This document shows positions 40,563 to 49,707 of a DNA stretch of 64,000 bases, in pieces. Positions within the stretch are counted from its first letter, which is position 1; every line of letters starts with the position of its first letter. Both the position numbers and the translations under genes were made by a program. The notes below the pieces were generated by a model, which was not told the DNA's origin, did no database searches, and saw only the letters and a program-made list of their open reading frames with translations. The stretch is from DASUBN01 sp050261675. Its GTDB lineage: Bacteria; Pseudomonadota; Gammaproteobacteria; Natronospirales; REEB76. Where the stretch lies: NCBI GenBank assembly GCA_050261675.1, contig JBLNDO010000051.1:1-64000 (forward strand), written 5' to 3'.

Positions 40563-40757
40563 CGCGCTGCCGCAATGCTGCAGCAGGCGAAGGGCGCTGG
40601 CCGATCCGAGCCGCGGAGTGCGGATCAGGGCGAGCCAGTACAGTGCATCCTGTGGGCCTATCGCCTTTCCCTCAGGTTGGCCGGGAACAGCCCCGGCTCC
40701 GGTCTTACGTCATCACGTCCTGCCACGCGGATACTGTCTCATCAATCCGTGCGGCGC

Positions 40758-41942
40758 TCAAGGATTGCCGACGATGTCCGCCACGTGTATCTCGGAAGTG
40801 GCCTGCATCACCAGGGCGTAGCTCATGTTCTTGAAGCTGCGGAACACCATCAGGGTGCCGGTGCGCTCCGTCGGCAGGGTTACGCTGAACCAGCTATTGG
40901 GATCCGTGGCCTTGTTGCCCTTGCGGTAGATCCCGAGCACCGTGCCCGGATCGACGCCGTCGTCCGTGCCGCGGCTCACCACCACCACGTCGTTGCTGCC
41001 GATCTGCCCGACTCCGGCCAGCACCGAGACGATGTCGCCTTCCACGGTCTTCGCGGGCGGGTGCGGGTAGAAGTTGAGGTCGATGGCCGAGCCGCCCGTG
41101 GCTGGAATCAGCTTGTCGCCCGCGATGGCTTCCTGAACGGAGGTCGTGATCATGAGTTTCTGGATGTCGCCCCAGGTTTCCACCTGGGCGGTGCCGATGT
41201 AACGCGCCTCGTAACCCAGCTTGTCGCCGCTCGCGGGGTCCACGTATTTGTCGCCCAGGCGGTAGATCTCGTAGCGCGCGCCGTCCGCGTTGTTGAGGTT
41301 GCGTGCGTAGACTTCTTCGTTGGCGCCGCTCGCCGGACTCTGGTTGAACGAGGTCACGATGTAGCCGTACTTGTCGAGCTCACCCGAGCTCACCACCATG
41401 GTCTTGTCCAGGAAGGGACGCAGACCGTCCAGTGGGATCGGAGCCACCGCCTGGTTGAGCGGCAGGTAGCGCGCCTGCGGCGAGAGCTTCGTGACAGGCA
41501 GGGAGGAGGCCGGGGCCGCGGGCGCCGCCGTCGCGGGGGCCGGCGCCGGGGCGGGCGTCGCCTCGGTCACCACCTGGCCGTTGCGCTCCACGCTCAGGGT
41601 CGGCTGTCCCGCCGCGTTGGTGCCGAGGATCAGCACGTCACCGGGATAAATAAGGTGTGGATTCTTGATGGCCGGGTTGGCGTACCAGATGTCCGGCCAG
41701 GCCCAGGGCGTTTTGAGGTACAGGCTGGCGATGCCCCAGAGGGTGTCGCCTTTCTTCACGGTGTAGCGCAGCGGCGCGCTCTCCTGCATCGCCGGCGCAG
41801 CCGTGGCCGGCGCGGGGGCCGCCACGGTGGCGGGAGCAGGTGCAGGTGCCGGCGCGGCTTTTTTCGGGGCGTGAGCACAGCCGCCGAGGATTCCGGCCAT
41901 CATGGCCACAGCGAGACAACGGCGAGCGTTATAATTGTTCAT
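40758..41942 (-). CDS. LysM domain lipoprotein upstream of dprA
   Basis: A 394-residue protein with a lipoprotein signal (MMAGILGGCAH). An Ala/Pro-rich linker leads to a LysM domain (LRYTVKKGDTLWGIASLYL, then IKNPHLIYPGDVLIL), a second Ala/Pro linker, and a C-terminal domain of about 240 residues with IYRLGDKYVDP, EARYIGTAQVETWGDIQKL and DVVVVSRGTDDGVDPGTVLG. It binds peptidoglycan; the conserved place between dprA and def is typical of gammaproteobacteria. The ATG at 41942 is chosen for its GGAG at 9 nt. It is divergent from def. The gap 40563-40757 is partly dprA N-terminal coding sequence. Confidence 0.92.
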   Translation of the reverse strand: MNNYNARRCLAVAMMAGILGGCAHAPKKAAPAPAPAPATVAAPAPATAAPAMQESAPLRYTVKKGDTLWGIASLYLKTPWAWPDIWYANPAIKNPHLIYPGDVLILGTNAAGQPTLSVERNGQVVTEATPAPAPAPATAAPAAPASSLPVTKLSPQARYLPLNQAVAPIPLDGLRPFLDKTMVVSSGELDKYGYIVTSFNQSPASGANEEVYARNLNNADGARYEIYRLGDKYVDPASGDKLGYEARYIGTAQVETWGDIQKLMITTSVQEAIAGDKLIPATGGSAIDLNFYPHPPAKTVEGDIVSVLAGVGQIGSNDVVVVSRGTDDGVDPGTVLGIYRKGNKATDPNSWFSVTLPTERTGTLMVFRSFKNMSYALVMQATSEIHVADIVGNP

Positions 41943-42053
41943 CGTTACGGTCTCCACGACTCGCCGAATACCCGGCCGTGTTGGCAGTCCCGTCTGAATG
42001 GTTGCTTACCCCTGCCCGAAGGCGCCAGGCCGCCGGGTGGACTTTCCAACAGT

Positions 42054-42081
42054 ATCATAACCTTAGCAGAATTTTATACAA
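42054..42081 (-). promoter_or_regulatory. Sigma-70-type promoter candidate for the LysM gene
   Basis: On the minus strand TTGTAT (42081-42076) and TATGAT (42059-42054) are separated by 16 bp, a good -35/-10 pair in the AT-rich centre of the LysM-def divergent region. The leader would be about 105 nt. No equally good pair was found for def. Confidence 0.45.
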
Positions 42082-42165
42082 AAGTGCATGAGGATTTGAC
42101 CCCGCCAGGCTTGGATTCCAGGGGTCCCGGACCCACCTTTTAGACCCTGTTGTACGCTAACCACT

Positions 42166-42696
42166 ATGGCACTGCTGACCATCCTCCATTTCCCGGACCC
42201 CCGGCTGCGCATCAAGGCGGAGCCGGTCAAGGCCGTCACCGATGCCCACCGGCGCCTCATGGCCGACATGCTCGAGACCATGTACGCCGCCCCCGGCATC
42301 GGCCTCGCCGCCACCCAGGTGGGCGTGAACGAGCGGATCATCGTCCTGGACGTCTCCGAGGACGGGGACCGCCCCCAGTGTTTCGTGAACCCCGAGATCC
42401 TCTCCCAGGAGGGCACCGAGGTGATGCAGGAGGGCTGCCTGTCGGTGCCCGGCGTTTATGAGGAAGTGGAACGGGCGGAGCGCATCCGCTTCCGCGGGCT
42501 GGACCGGGACGGCAAGCCCGTGGAGTTCGACGCCGACGGCCTCCTGGCCGTGTGCATCCAGCACGAGATCGACCACCTCAACGGCAAGCTGTTCGTGGAC
42601 TACCTCTCGGACCTGAAGCGCCAACGCATCCGCAAGCGCATCGAGAAGGAAGAGCGCGAGCTGAAGGAGCGCCGTTCCCAAGTTTCCCCTCTATAG
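42166..42696 (+). CDS. def: Peptide deformylase
   Basis: A 176-residue metalloenzyme that removes the formyl group from nascent N-terminal methionine. The three family motifs are present: GIGLAATQVG (44-53), EGCLSVPG (Cys91) and QHEIDHL (His133, Glu134, His137). It heads the plus-strand unit def-fmt-rsmB-DUF4390-ntrY-ntrX, with fmt starting 22 bp downstream. The C-terminus is a charged helix (RIRKRIEKEERELKERR). Confidence 0.97.
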   Translation: MALLTILHFPDPRLRIKAEPVKAVTDAHRRLMADMLETMYAAPGIGLAATQVGVNERIIVLDVSEDGDRPQCFVNPEILSQEGTEVMQEGCLSVPGVYEEVERAERIRFRGLDRDGKPVEFDADGLLAVCIQHEIDHLNGKLFVDYLSDLKRQRIRKRIEKEERELKERRSQVSPL

Positions 42697-42718
42697 AACT
42701 GCGCTTGGGACGCGTCCC

Positions 42719-43651
42719 GTGACCCGGCCTCTGCGCATCGCCTTCGCCGGCACACCCGAGTTCGCGCTCCCGCCGCTCGAGGCCATTGCGCGTTCTTCCC
42801 ACACGCTGGCCGGCGTGTGGACCCAGCCGGACCGGCCCGCCGGTCGCGGCCGCAAACTGACCGCTTCGCCCGTCAAGCAGCGCGCACTGGAACTGAACAT
42901 CCCGGTGTACCAGCCGGAAACGTTCAAGTCCGATGCCGCGAAACACGCGCTCAAGGACGCGCACGCCGACGTGATGGTGGTGGTAGCCTACGGGCTCATC
43001 CTGCCGTCGTCCGTCCTCGCCATCCCCCGTTTTGGTTGCCTCAACATCCACGCCTCGCTCCTGCCGCGTTGGCGGGGTGCCGCGCCCATCCAGCGTGCCG
43101 TGCTGGCGGGGGACCGCGAGACCGGCGTGTGCATCATGCAGATGGACAAGGGCCTGGACACGGGTGCCGTCTTGCTCGAGGGGGCCGTGCCCATCGCCGC
43201 GGACGATACCGCCGGCACCCTGCACGACAAACTCGCGGCTCTGGGCGCGCGCCTCATCGTGGAAGCCCTGGACCGCTTCCCGGAACTCAAGCCCAAGGCC
43301 CAGGACAGCGCCGCCGCGACCTACGCCGGCAAGCTCAGCAAGGACGAGGCGCGCCTCGACTGGTCCCGGCCCGCCGCCGAACTGGTCCGGGCGGTCCGGG
43401 CCTACAACCCCTGGCCCGTGGCGTTCACCACGCACCAGGGCGAGCCCCTGCGCATCTGGCGTGCCGAAGCGGTGGAGACCGTTTTCGCCGCCGCGCCCGG
43501 CACCGTGACCGGCGCGGGACGCGAGGGCATCGACGTGGCCACGGGCAAGGGCGTGCTGCGCATCCTGGAATTGCAGCCCGCGGGTGGGCGCGTGCAAGCC
43601 GCCGCCGCCTTCGCCAACGGACGCGTCCTCGACGGCGTGCGTTTCGGCTGA
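42719..43651 (+). CDS. fmt: Methionyl-tRNA formyltransferase
   Basis: A 310-residue enzyme that formylates initiator Met-tRNA with 10-formyl-tetrahydrofolate. It shows LRIAFAGTPEFALPPLEAI, PDRPAGRGRKL, VVAYGLILP, the catalytic and folate motif NIHASLLPRWRGAAPIQRA, and GVCIMQMDKGLDTGAVL, followed by the C-terminal tRNA-binding domain. Translation starts at GTG 42719. Its stop overlaps the ATG of rsmB (TGATG). Confidence 0.97.
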   Translation: MTRPLRIAFAGTPEFALPPLEAIARSSHTLAGVWTQPDRPAGRGRKLTASPVKQRALELNIPVYQPETFKSDAAKHALKDAHADVMVVVAYGLILPSSVLAIPRFGCLNIHASLLPRWRGAAPIQRAVLAGDRETGVCIMQMDKGLDTGAVLLEGAVPIAADDTAGTLHDKLAALGARLIVEALDRFPELKPKAQDSAAATYAGKLSKDEARLDWSRPAAELVRAVRAYNPWPVAFTTHQGEPLRIWRAEAVETVFAAAPGTVTGAGREGIDVATGKGVLRILELQPAGGRVQAAAAFANGRVLDGVRFG

Positions 43652-44961
43652 TGGCGGAGGGCGCCGCTCCCCGGGTGCTGGCGGTTGAAGCGCTCCTGGC
43701 GGTGCGGCGCGACGGCCAGACCCTGACCCAGGCGGCGGACCGGAGCGCCGCGCGTTCCACCGATCCCCGCGACGCGGCCCTGGTGAAGGAACTCTGCTAC
43801 GGCACTCTGCGTTTCGGACCGCGCCTCGAAGCCTGGCTTGCGCGCCTCCTGGAGCGTCCCCTCAAGCCTGCGGACCTGGACGTGAAACTCTTGCTCGAGC
43901 TCGGCCTCTACCAGCTGGCTTTCCTGCGCGTGCCGCCCCACGCGGCGGTGCAGCAGACGGTGGAAACATGCCGCGCGCTGGACAAGTCCTGGGCCACGGG
44001 ACTCGTGAATGCCGTGCTGCGCCGGTTTCAGCGGGAGCAGGCGGAGATCGAGGCGGCGGTACAGGCCGAGCCGGAGGCGCGCTATGCCCACCCCAAATGG
44101 TTCATCGAGGAATTGAAGCGCGATTGGCCCGATCGATGGGAGGCCGTGCTGGAAGCCGGCAACCAGCGTCCGCCCATGACGCTGCGCGTCAACCGCCGGC
44201 GCAACGCACGCGAAGAGTACCTCGCGGAACTCGCGGCGGCGGGCATCGCGGCCCGGCCCTGCGCGTACTCCGCCGACGGCGTGACGCTCGCCTCCGCCCT
44301 GGACGTGTCCGCGCTGCCGGGCTTCGCCGAAGGCAAGTGTTCGGTACAGGACGAGGGGGCGCAGCTCGCCGCCGGCCTCGTCGACGCGAAGGACGCTCTG
44401 CGCGTGCTGGACGCCTGTGCCGCTCCCGGCGGCAAGGCCTGCCATCTGCTGGAGCGGCACGCCGGCCTCGCGCTCACGGCGGTGGAGCTGGACGGCAAGC
44501 GCGCCGCACGCATCCACGACAACCTGAAACGCCTCGGGCTTCAGGCCGAGGTGAAGGTGGCGGACGCGGCGGAGCCGAAAGCCTGGTGGGACGGCCGACC
44601 CTACGAACGCATCCTTCTGGACGCGCCCTGCAGCGCCAGCGGCGTGGTGCGCCGCCACCCGGACGTGAAGGTGCGCCGCCGCCCCGAGGAAGTGGCCGCG
44701 GCCGCGGGCTTGCAGGCGCGCCTGCTCGCCGCGCTCTGGCCGCTCCTGGCGCCAGGCGGTAAGCTCCTGTACGTCACCTGCTCGGTGTTCCGGCGGGAGA
44801 ACGTCGCCCAACTGGAGACGTTCCTGTCGGCGACGCCCGGCGCGACCATCTTGCCCATCGAGGCAGACTGGGGCGTCGTCGCGGGTCCGGGCCGGCAGGT
44901 GCTCACCGGCGAAGGCGGGATGGATGGTTTCTACTATGGCTGTGTCGAGAAGCGCGGCTGA
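43651..44961 (+). CDS. rsmB: 16S rRNA (cytosine-967-C5)-methyltransferase
   Basis: A 436-residue methyltransferase. An N-terminal NusB-like RNA-binding domain (VLAVEALLAVRRDGQTL, KELCYGTLRFGPRLEAWL) is followed by the SAM-dependent catalytic domain with CSVQDEGAQLAAGL, VLDACAAPGGKACHLLE, and the two catalytic cysteine motifs LLDAPCSASGVVRRHPD and YVTCSVFRRENV. It modifies C967 of 16S rRNA. The start overlaps the fmt stop. The next gene begins 12 bp after its stop. Confidence 0.96.
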   Translation: MAEGAAPRVLAVEALLAVRRDGQTLTQAADRSAARSTDPRDAALVKELCYGTLRFGPRLEAWLARLLERPLKPADLDVKLLLELGLYQLAFLRVPPHAAVQQTVETCRALDKSWATGLVNAVLRRFQREQAEIEAAVQAEPEARYAHPKWFIEELKRDWPDRWEAVLEAGNQRPPMTLRVNRRRNAREEYLAELAAAGIAARPCAYSADGVTLASALDVSALPGFAEGKCSVQDEGAQLAAGLVDAKDALRVLDACAAPGGKACHLLERHAGLALTAVELDGKRAARIHDNLKRLGLQAEVKVADAAEPKAWWDGRPYERILLDAPCSASGVVRRHPDVKVRRRPEEVAAAAGLQARLLAALWPLLAPGGKLLYVTCSVFRRENVAQLETFLSATPGATILPIEADWGVVAGPGRQVLTGEGGMDGFYYGCVEKRG

Positions 44962-44973
44962 GGGTGCGCCCGC

Positions 44974-45567
44974 ATGAATATGTCGCGGCTCCTGCATGGC
45001 CTGCCGCGGCGCCTCGGCGTCGCGGCCCTGGGTGCGGGCCTCGCGCTCATGCCGCTTTGCGCCGCCGCCGAGGACCAACCGGGCTTCGTCATCCACACCG
45101 CCTACACCGAGCTCGTGGACGGCGTGTATTACCTCAACGCCGACATCGGTCTGAACCTCTCCGACGACGCCGTGAACGCACTGCAGAACGGCCTGCCGCT
45201 CACGGTGGAGCTCGAGATCGAGATCATCAAGCACCGTAGCTGGTGGTTCAACAGCAAGGTGGCCGAGCTCGACCAGCGCTATCAGATCAGCTACCACGAG
45301 CTCACGCGCCGGTTCATCGTTACCAACCTGAACAGCGGCGATCAGCAGAGCTATGCCACCTACCGCGACGCCATTACCAATCTCGGGCAGGTGAGCGATC
45401 TGCCGGTGATCGACGCCAAGCTGCTGGAGCCCGGCGTGCGCTACAACATCCGCATGCGCGCCGGCCTGGACGTCAAGAGTTTCCCGGGGCCGCTGCAGCT
45501 CATTGCCTCGCTCTTCAAGGGCTGGGACCTGTCGAGCGACTGGTACCAGTGGGTGCTCTCGTCATGA
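44974..45567 (+). CDS. DUF4390 family secreted protein
   Basis: A 197-residue protein with a signal peptide ending near LMPLCAAAED, followed by DUF4390, predicted beta-rich (AYTELVDGVYYLNADIGLNL, VELEIEIIKHRSWWFNSKVA, DQRYQISYHELTRRFIV, then NLGQVSDLPVIDAKLLEPG). Its function is unknown, but it nearly always lies between rsmB and the NtrY-like kinase in this lineage and may act in the periplasm with that sensor. Its stop overlaps the ntrY ATG (ATGA). Confidence 0.92.
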   Translation: MNMSRLLHGLPRRLGVAALGAGLALMPLCAAAEDQPGFVIHTAYTELVDGVYYLNADIGLNLSDDAVNALQNGLPLTVELEIEIIKHRSWWFNSKVAELDQRYQISYHELTRRFIVTNLNSGDQQSYATYRDAITNLGQVSDLPVIDAKLLEPGVRYNIRMRAGLDVKSFPGPLQLIASLFKGWDLSSDWYQWVLSS

Positions 45568-47786
45568 AGCGTTACGCCGCCGCCCTGCTCGTCGGCCTCG
45601 GCTTGCTGGTGATGCTGGCCTCGCTCATCACGCTCGCCAAGAGCACATCCAACTCGGCTTCCTTCGAGAGCATGCACCTCTGGCTCGTGTACCTGAACAT
45701 GGCCGCGGCGGCGGTGCTGTTCGGGGTCATCGGTTACAACCTCACCCGGCTCATCCTGCAGCACCGCCGCAACGTGGCGGGCTCGAGGCTCACGCTCCGG
45801 CTGGTGTGGACCTTCGGCCTACTCGCCATCGTGCCGGTGGTGCTGGTCTATTACTTCTCCTTCCAGTTCATCAGCCACGGTATCGACAGCTGGTTCGATG
45901 TGCGCGTGGAGAACGCCCTCAACGACGCCATGGAACTTTCGCGCAGCGCGCTCGACACCCGCGTGCGCGACCTCCTGTCGCGCACCGAGCGCATGGCGCG
46001 CTCGCTCGCGACGGGCGACACGCGGCAGATGTCCTACCAGTTGGACAACCTGCGCCGCCAGAACGGCGCCAACGAACTCACGCTGCTCGGCGGTTTCAAC
46101 AACCGCATCATCGCCTCGAGTTCCTCGCAGCCGGGGGTGCTGGTTCCGGACCTGCCGGGGCCGGAGGTGCTGCTGCAGGTGCGCGCCGGCAACGAGTACG
46201 TGGGCCTCGACCCCGTGGGTCAGGGCGGCCTGCACATCCGCGCCGTGGTGCCGGTGACCAGCACCGGAGCCTGGTGGAACCGCATGAGCCTGCAGGCGCT
46301 GTATCCCGTGGCGGACGAGCAGAGCGGTCTCGCCAACCGTGTACAGGACGCTTATTCCCAGTACCACCAGCTCACCGTGTTGCGCACGCCGCTCAAGATC
46401 AGTTTCCTGCTGACCCTGCTCCTGGTGCTGCTCTTGTCGGTGCTGATGGCGGTCTGGGGCGCGTTCGTGGCGGCCCGCACCCTGGTGCAACCGCTGCAGA
46501 ACCTGGTGGAAGGCACCCGCGCCGTGGCCCGCGGCGACTTCACCACGCGCCTGCCGCTGCCGTCCAAGGACGAAGTGGGCTTCCTGGTGGCCTCGTTCAA
46601 CGAGATGACCCAGCGCTTGGCCGAAGCGCGCGACTCCGCCCGCAAGAGCCGCGAACAGGTGGAGAGCGAGCGCAGTTACCTCGGCGCGGTGCTGTCTCGC
46701 CTGTCCTCCGGCGTGATGTCCTTCAACGCCGCATTGGTGCTGAAGACCGCGAACCCCACCGCCAGCGCGATCCTGGAGACCGATCTGCAAAACTACCTGG
46801 GTCGCTCGCTGGTGACGCTCGCCGGCGAGGACAGCCTGCTCGGCCAGTTCGTGTCCGCCTGCCGGCGCCACCTGGACGCGGACGAGAAGGAATGGCGCGA
46901 GGAGATGGTGCTGCACAGCCCCGCCGGGCGCCGCATCCTGATGGTGAGTTGCGCAAGCCTGCCTTCCACCGGCGAGGTGCCGCCGGGCCGGGTGATGGTG
47001 TTCGACGACCTGACGGCGCTCATCGAGGCGCAGCGCGACGCCGCCTGGGGCGAGGTGGCGCGCCGGCTCGCCCACGAGATCAAGAATCCGCTGACGCCCA
47101 TCCAGCTCGCTGCCGAGCGGGTGAGGCGGCGCTATCTCGGCGAACTCAAGGGCGAGGACGCGGACGTGCTGGACCGCGCCACCCACACCATCGTGCAGCA
47201 GGTGGAGGCCATGAAGTCCATGGTCAACGCCTTCAGCGAATACGCCCGCGCGCCGGCCCTCGAGATCGCGCCGGTGGACCTGAACGCCCTGGTCAGGGAG
47301 GTCGCCGACCTTTACCGCAGCCGCGAGACCGAGTTGGACGTGAAGCTCGACCTGGACGCGGACCTACCGTCGGTCAGGGCCGACTCGGGCCGGGTGCGTC
47401 AGATATTGCATAATCTCCTCAAGAACGCCCACGAGGCCCTGGAGGGACGCAAGGGCGGGCGGGTGCGGATCGCCACCCATTACTACCGCCGCGGCGAGGA
47501 GGAGATGGCGGAGGTCCTGGTGGAGGACAACGGGCCCGGTTTCGACCCGAGCATCCTCGGCAAGGCCTTCGAGCCCTACGTCACCAGCAAACAGAAGGGC
47601 ACGGGCTTGGGCTTGGCCATCGTCAAGAAACTGACGGAAGAGCACGGCGGCAGCATCCGCGTGCAGAACCGCGCCGAAGGCGGCGCGCAGATCCTGATCC
47701 GGCTGCCGATCACCGAACACGCCCGCAGCAGCGCGCTGCTGCATGGCATCGAAAGACGCAAGGGTGGGAGGAGGGAGGCTAAATGA
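45564..47786 (+). CDS. ntrY: NtrY-like sensor histidine kinase
   Basis: A 740-residue membrane kinase. Three N-terminal helices (within residues 5-105) and a fourth near 280-310 bracket a periplasmic domain of about 170 residues. HAMP follows (LVQPLQNLVEGTRAVARGDF), then a PAS-like segment (YLGAVLSRLSSGVMSFNAAL). The phosphoacceptor motif is RRLAHEIKNPLTPIQLAAER and the ATP-binding motifs are ILHNLLKNAHEAL, VEDNGPGFD and TGLGLAIVKKL. It responds to nitrogen or redox state in characterised relatives, and here it feeds NtrX, whose start overlaps its stop. The start at 45564 is set by the ATGA overlap with DUF4390. Confidence 0.93.
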   Translation: MKRYAAALLVGLGLLVMLASLITLAKSTSNSASFESMHLWLVYLNMAAAAVLFGVIGYNLTRLILQHRRNVAGSRLTLRLVWTFGLLAIVPVVLVYYFSFQFISHGIDSWFDVRVENALNDAMELSRSALDTRVRDLLSRTERMARSLATGDTRQMSYQLDNLRRQNGANELTLLGGFNNRIIASSSSQPGVLVPDLPGPEVLLQVRAGNEYVGLDPVGQGGLHIRAVVPVTSTGAWWNRMSLQALYPVADEQSGLANRVQDAYSQYHQLTVLRTPLKISFLLTLLLVLLLSVLMAVWGAFVAARTLVQPLQNLVEGTRAVARGDFTTRLPLPSKDEVGFLVASFNEMTQRLAEARDSARKSREQVESERSYLGAVLSRLSSGVMSFNAALVLKTANPTASAILETDLQNYLGRSLVTLAGEDSLLGQFVSACRRHLDADEKEWREEMVLHSPAGRRILMVSCASLPSTGEVPPGRVMVFDDLTALIEAQRDAAWGEVARRLAHEIKNPLTPIQLAAERVRRRYLGELKGEDADVLDRATHTIVQQVEAMKSMVNAFSEYARAPALEIAPVDLNALVREVADLYRSRETELDVKLDLDADLPSVRADSGRVRQILHNLLKNAHEALEGRKGGRVRIATHYYRRGEEEMAEVLVEDNGPGFDPSILGKAFEPYVTSKQKGTGLGLAIVKKLTEEHGGSIRVQNRAEGGAQILIRLPITEHARSSALLHGIERRKGGRREAK

Positions 47787-49153
47787 GCGCCTCGCAGATC
47801 TTGGTGGTGGACGACGAAGCGGACATCCGCGGCATGGTGCAGGAGATCCTCACGGAAGAGGGTTACGAGGTGCGCACGGCGGGTAACGCCGCCGAGGCGC
47901 GCGCTGCCCGCGCCAAGGAGGAGCCGGACCTCGTGCTCTTGGACATCTGGATGCCGGACATGGACGGCATCAGCCTGCTCCGGGAATGGACCCGTGAGGG
48001 GGTGCTCGGCTTCCCGGTGGTGATGATGTCGGGACACGGTACCGTGGAGACCGCGGTGGAGGCCACGCGCCTCGGGGCCGTGGACTTCGTGGAGAAACCC
48101 CTGTCGCTCGCCAAGCTCCTGCGCACCGTGGAGCAGGCGGTGGAAGGCGGCAAGCAGAAGCATGGCCGCCACGGGCGGCTGCGCCCCGCTCTGGAGCCTG
48201 TCGGCAAGAGCCGGGTCATCCAGACGCTGCGCGACCAGCTCCGGCGCCTCGCCCCCCACGAGGCCTCGGTGATGCTGGTGGGCGAGCCCGGCAGCGGCCG
48301 GGAGACCTTGGCGCGCTACCTGCACGCCCTGGGGCCGCGGAACGACGGCCCGTTCGTGAGCGTGTCCCTCGCGGGTCTCGAGTTGCGGGATGTGCTCGCC
48401 TCGCTGTGCGGCCGTCAGGGCGACGATTCGCCGGGTTGCCTCGAGCAGGCACGGGGCGGCACGCTGTTCCTGGGCGACCTTTCGGACATGCACGCCGACG
48501 CCCAGGCGGCGCTCCTCGGCATCTTGGAGCAGGGCGCGTTCACGCGCGTGGGCAGCCAGACGGCCCAGACCCTCGACGTGCGGCTCCTGTCCGCGGCCGA
48601 GCCGCGCATCGAGTCGCAGCTCGACCAGGGTATCTTCCGCCGCGACCTCTACATGCGCCTCGCGGCGGTCACGGTGCGGGTGCCGCCCTTGCGCGAATAC
48701 CGGGAGGACGTGCCGGAACTCCTGCGCTACCACACCGACGTGATGGTGGATGAGCGCCAGCTGAAATACCGGCGTTTCAGCGTCGCCGCCCAGAACCGGC
48801 TGCGCAACTATCCCTGGCCCGGCAATCTTGGAGAGCTTTCCAACCTGGTGCAGCGGGTGCTGATCCTCGGGGGCGACGGCGAGGTCACGCTGGAGGAGGT
48901 GGAGCAGGCCATCGCGCCGCTTTCCGCCACCGAGGGCGAGTCCTTCATCAAGCAGGACCTCCTGGCCATGCCGCTCCGGGAGGCACGCGAGCACTTCGAG
49001 AAGGCCTATCTCGAGCAGCAGCTGCAGCTCTGCGGCGGCAAGGTGGGCAAGCTGGCGGAGCGCGTGGGCATGGAACGCACCCATCTGTACCGGAAACTCA
49101 ATTCACTTGGGATCGATTTCAGGCAGCTCGGCGGTGACGACGCGGAAGGCTGA
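47783..49153 (+). CDS. ntrX: NtrX-like response regulator with degenerate AAA+ domain
   Basis: A 456-residue regulator. The receiver domain has VVDDEAD, Asp54 in LVLLDIWMPDMDG, SGHG and VEKPL. The central AAA+ domain has a Walker A (GEPGSGRETLARYL, 167-180) and the arginine-finger stretch FRRDLYMRLAAVTVRVPPLR. Yet the sigma-54 contact loop GAFTGA is missing: the sequence goes from LRDVLASLCGRQGDDSPG straight to LEQARGGTLFLGDLSDM, where the Walker B acidic pair is also altered (GD in place of DE). A Fis-type helix-turn-helix closes the protein (GKVGKLAERVGMERTHLYRK). It probably binds DNA but is unlikely to activate sigma-54 polymerase. It is coupled to ntrY by an ATGA overlap. Confidence 0.94.
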   Translation: MSASQILVVDDEADIRGMVQEILTEEGYEVRTAGNAAEARAARAKEEPDLVLLDIWMPDMDGISLLREWTREGVLGFPVVMMSGHGTVETAVEATRLGAVDFVEKPLSLAKLLRTVEQAVEGGKQKHGRHGRLRPALEPVGKSRVIQTLRDQLRRLAPHEASVMLVGEPGSGRETLARYLHALGPRNDGPFVSVSLAGLELRDVLASLCGRQGDDSPGCLEQARGGTLFLGDLSDMHADAQAALLGILEQGAFTRVGSQTAQTLDVRLLSAAEPRIESQLDQGIFRRDLYMRLAAVTVRVPPLREYREDVPELLRYHTDVMVDERQLKYRRFSVAAQNRLRNYPWPGNLGELSNLVQRVLILGGDGEVTLEEVEQAIAPLSATEGESFIKQDLLAMPLREAREHFEKAYLEQQLQLCGGKVGKLAERVGMERTHLYRKLNSLGIDFRQLGGDDAEG

Positions 49154-49565
49154 GATCCCCTCGGCGCTGACCGCCACCTGCCACTGCGGGGCGATTCGCA
49201 TCCAGGTGAAACGCGCGCCCCGCACCGTCACCAGCTGCAACTGCTCCCTCTGCCGCCGTTACGGCGTGCTCTGGGCCTACTACAGCGCCAAGTCCGTGAA
49301 GATCGTGGCGCCCAAGGGCGGCCTTTCCAGCTATTCCTGGCGCCACAGGAATATCGCCTTTTTCCGCTGCAAGAAATGCGGATGTGTCACCCATTACAAG
49401 TACCGCAAGCAATGGGGCAAGGGCAGGGCCGCCGTCAACGCCAATAATTTCGACCCCGGGGCGCTCCAGGATGTGCGCATCCGCAAGCTCGACGGCGCCT
49501 CCAGTTGGAAATGGAAATACCTGGACAAGAGAGAACGGCGGGGTGTCGGCGTGATTCACCTGTAA
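49134..49565 (+). CDS. GFA/CENP-V family zinc-binding protein (second copy)
   Basis: A 143-residue member of the GFA fold with ATCHCGAIRIQ, SCNCSLCRRYG and RCKKCGCVTHY, the cysteine pairs that bind zinc. It differs strongly from the GFA protein at 22788-23213 and is more basic toward the end (SSWKWKYLDKRERRG). The start is uncertain: GTG 49134 lies within the last 20 bases of ntrX, and a TTG at 49107 is an alternative; neither has a clear ribosome-binding site, so translation may depend on ntrX. No activity is known. Confidence 0.85.
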   Translation: MTTRKAEIPSALTATCHCGAIRIQVKRAPRTVTSCNCSLCRRYGVLWAYYSAKSVKIVAPKGGLSSYSWRHRNIAFFRCKKCGCVTHYKYRKQWGKGRAAVNANNFDPGALQDVRIRKLDGASSWKWKYLDKRERRGVGVIHL

Positions 49566-49661
49566 GCGGCACGACGCTCTTTTGCCATTTTCCACCCGCG
49601 GCTTCGCCCGCAACTTGCTGATTCATCTCGCACAAATAGGAGCTTCGCCTCAGGCTTGAAA

Positions 49662-49677
49662 TTGACCAAATAGTCAA
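49662..49677. promoter_or_regulatory. TetR-type operator candidate upstream of tetR
   Basis: TTGAC-N6-GTCAA at 49662-49677, followed by CTA, has the same half-sites, spacing and flank as the site at 50353-50368 before the efflux genes. It lies 30 bp before the TetR ATG, where the product could bind to its own promoter. Confidence 0.65.
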
Positions 49678-49707
49678 CTATAGTTTTGCCGTCAGAGGTG
49701 GAGTGAC

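Noticed and set aside
39504..42143. Long plus-strand open frame of about 879 codons across smg, dprA and the LysM gene
   Set aside because: It spans three genuine minus-strand genes and their gaps, with His/Arg-rich, motif-free translation. It is a mirror of their codon bias.
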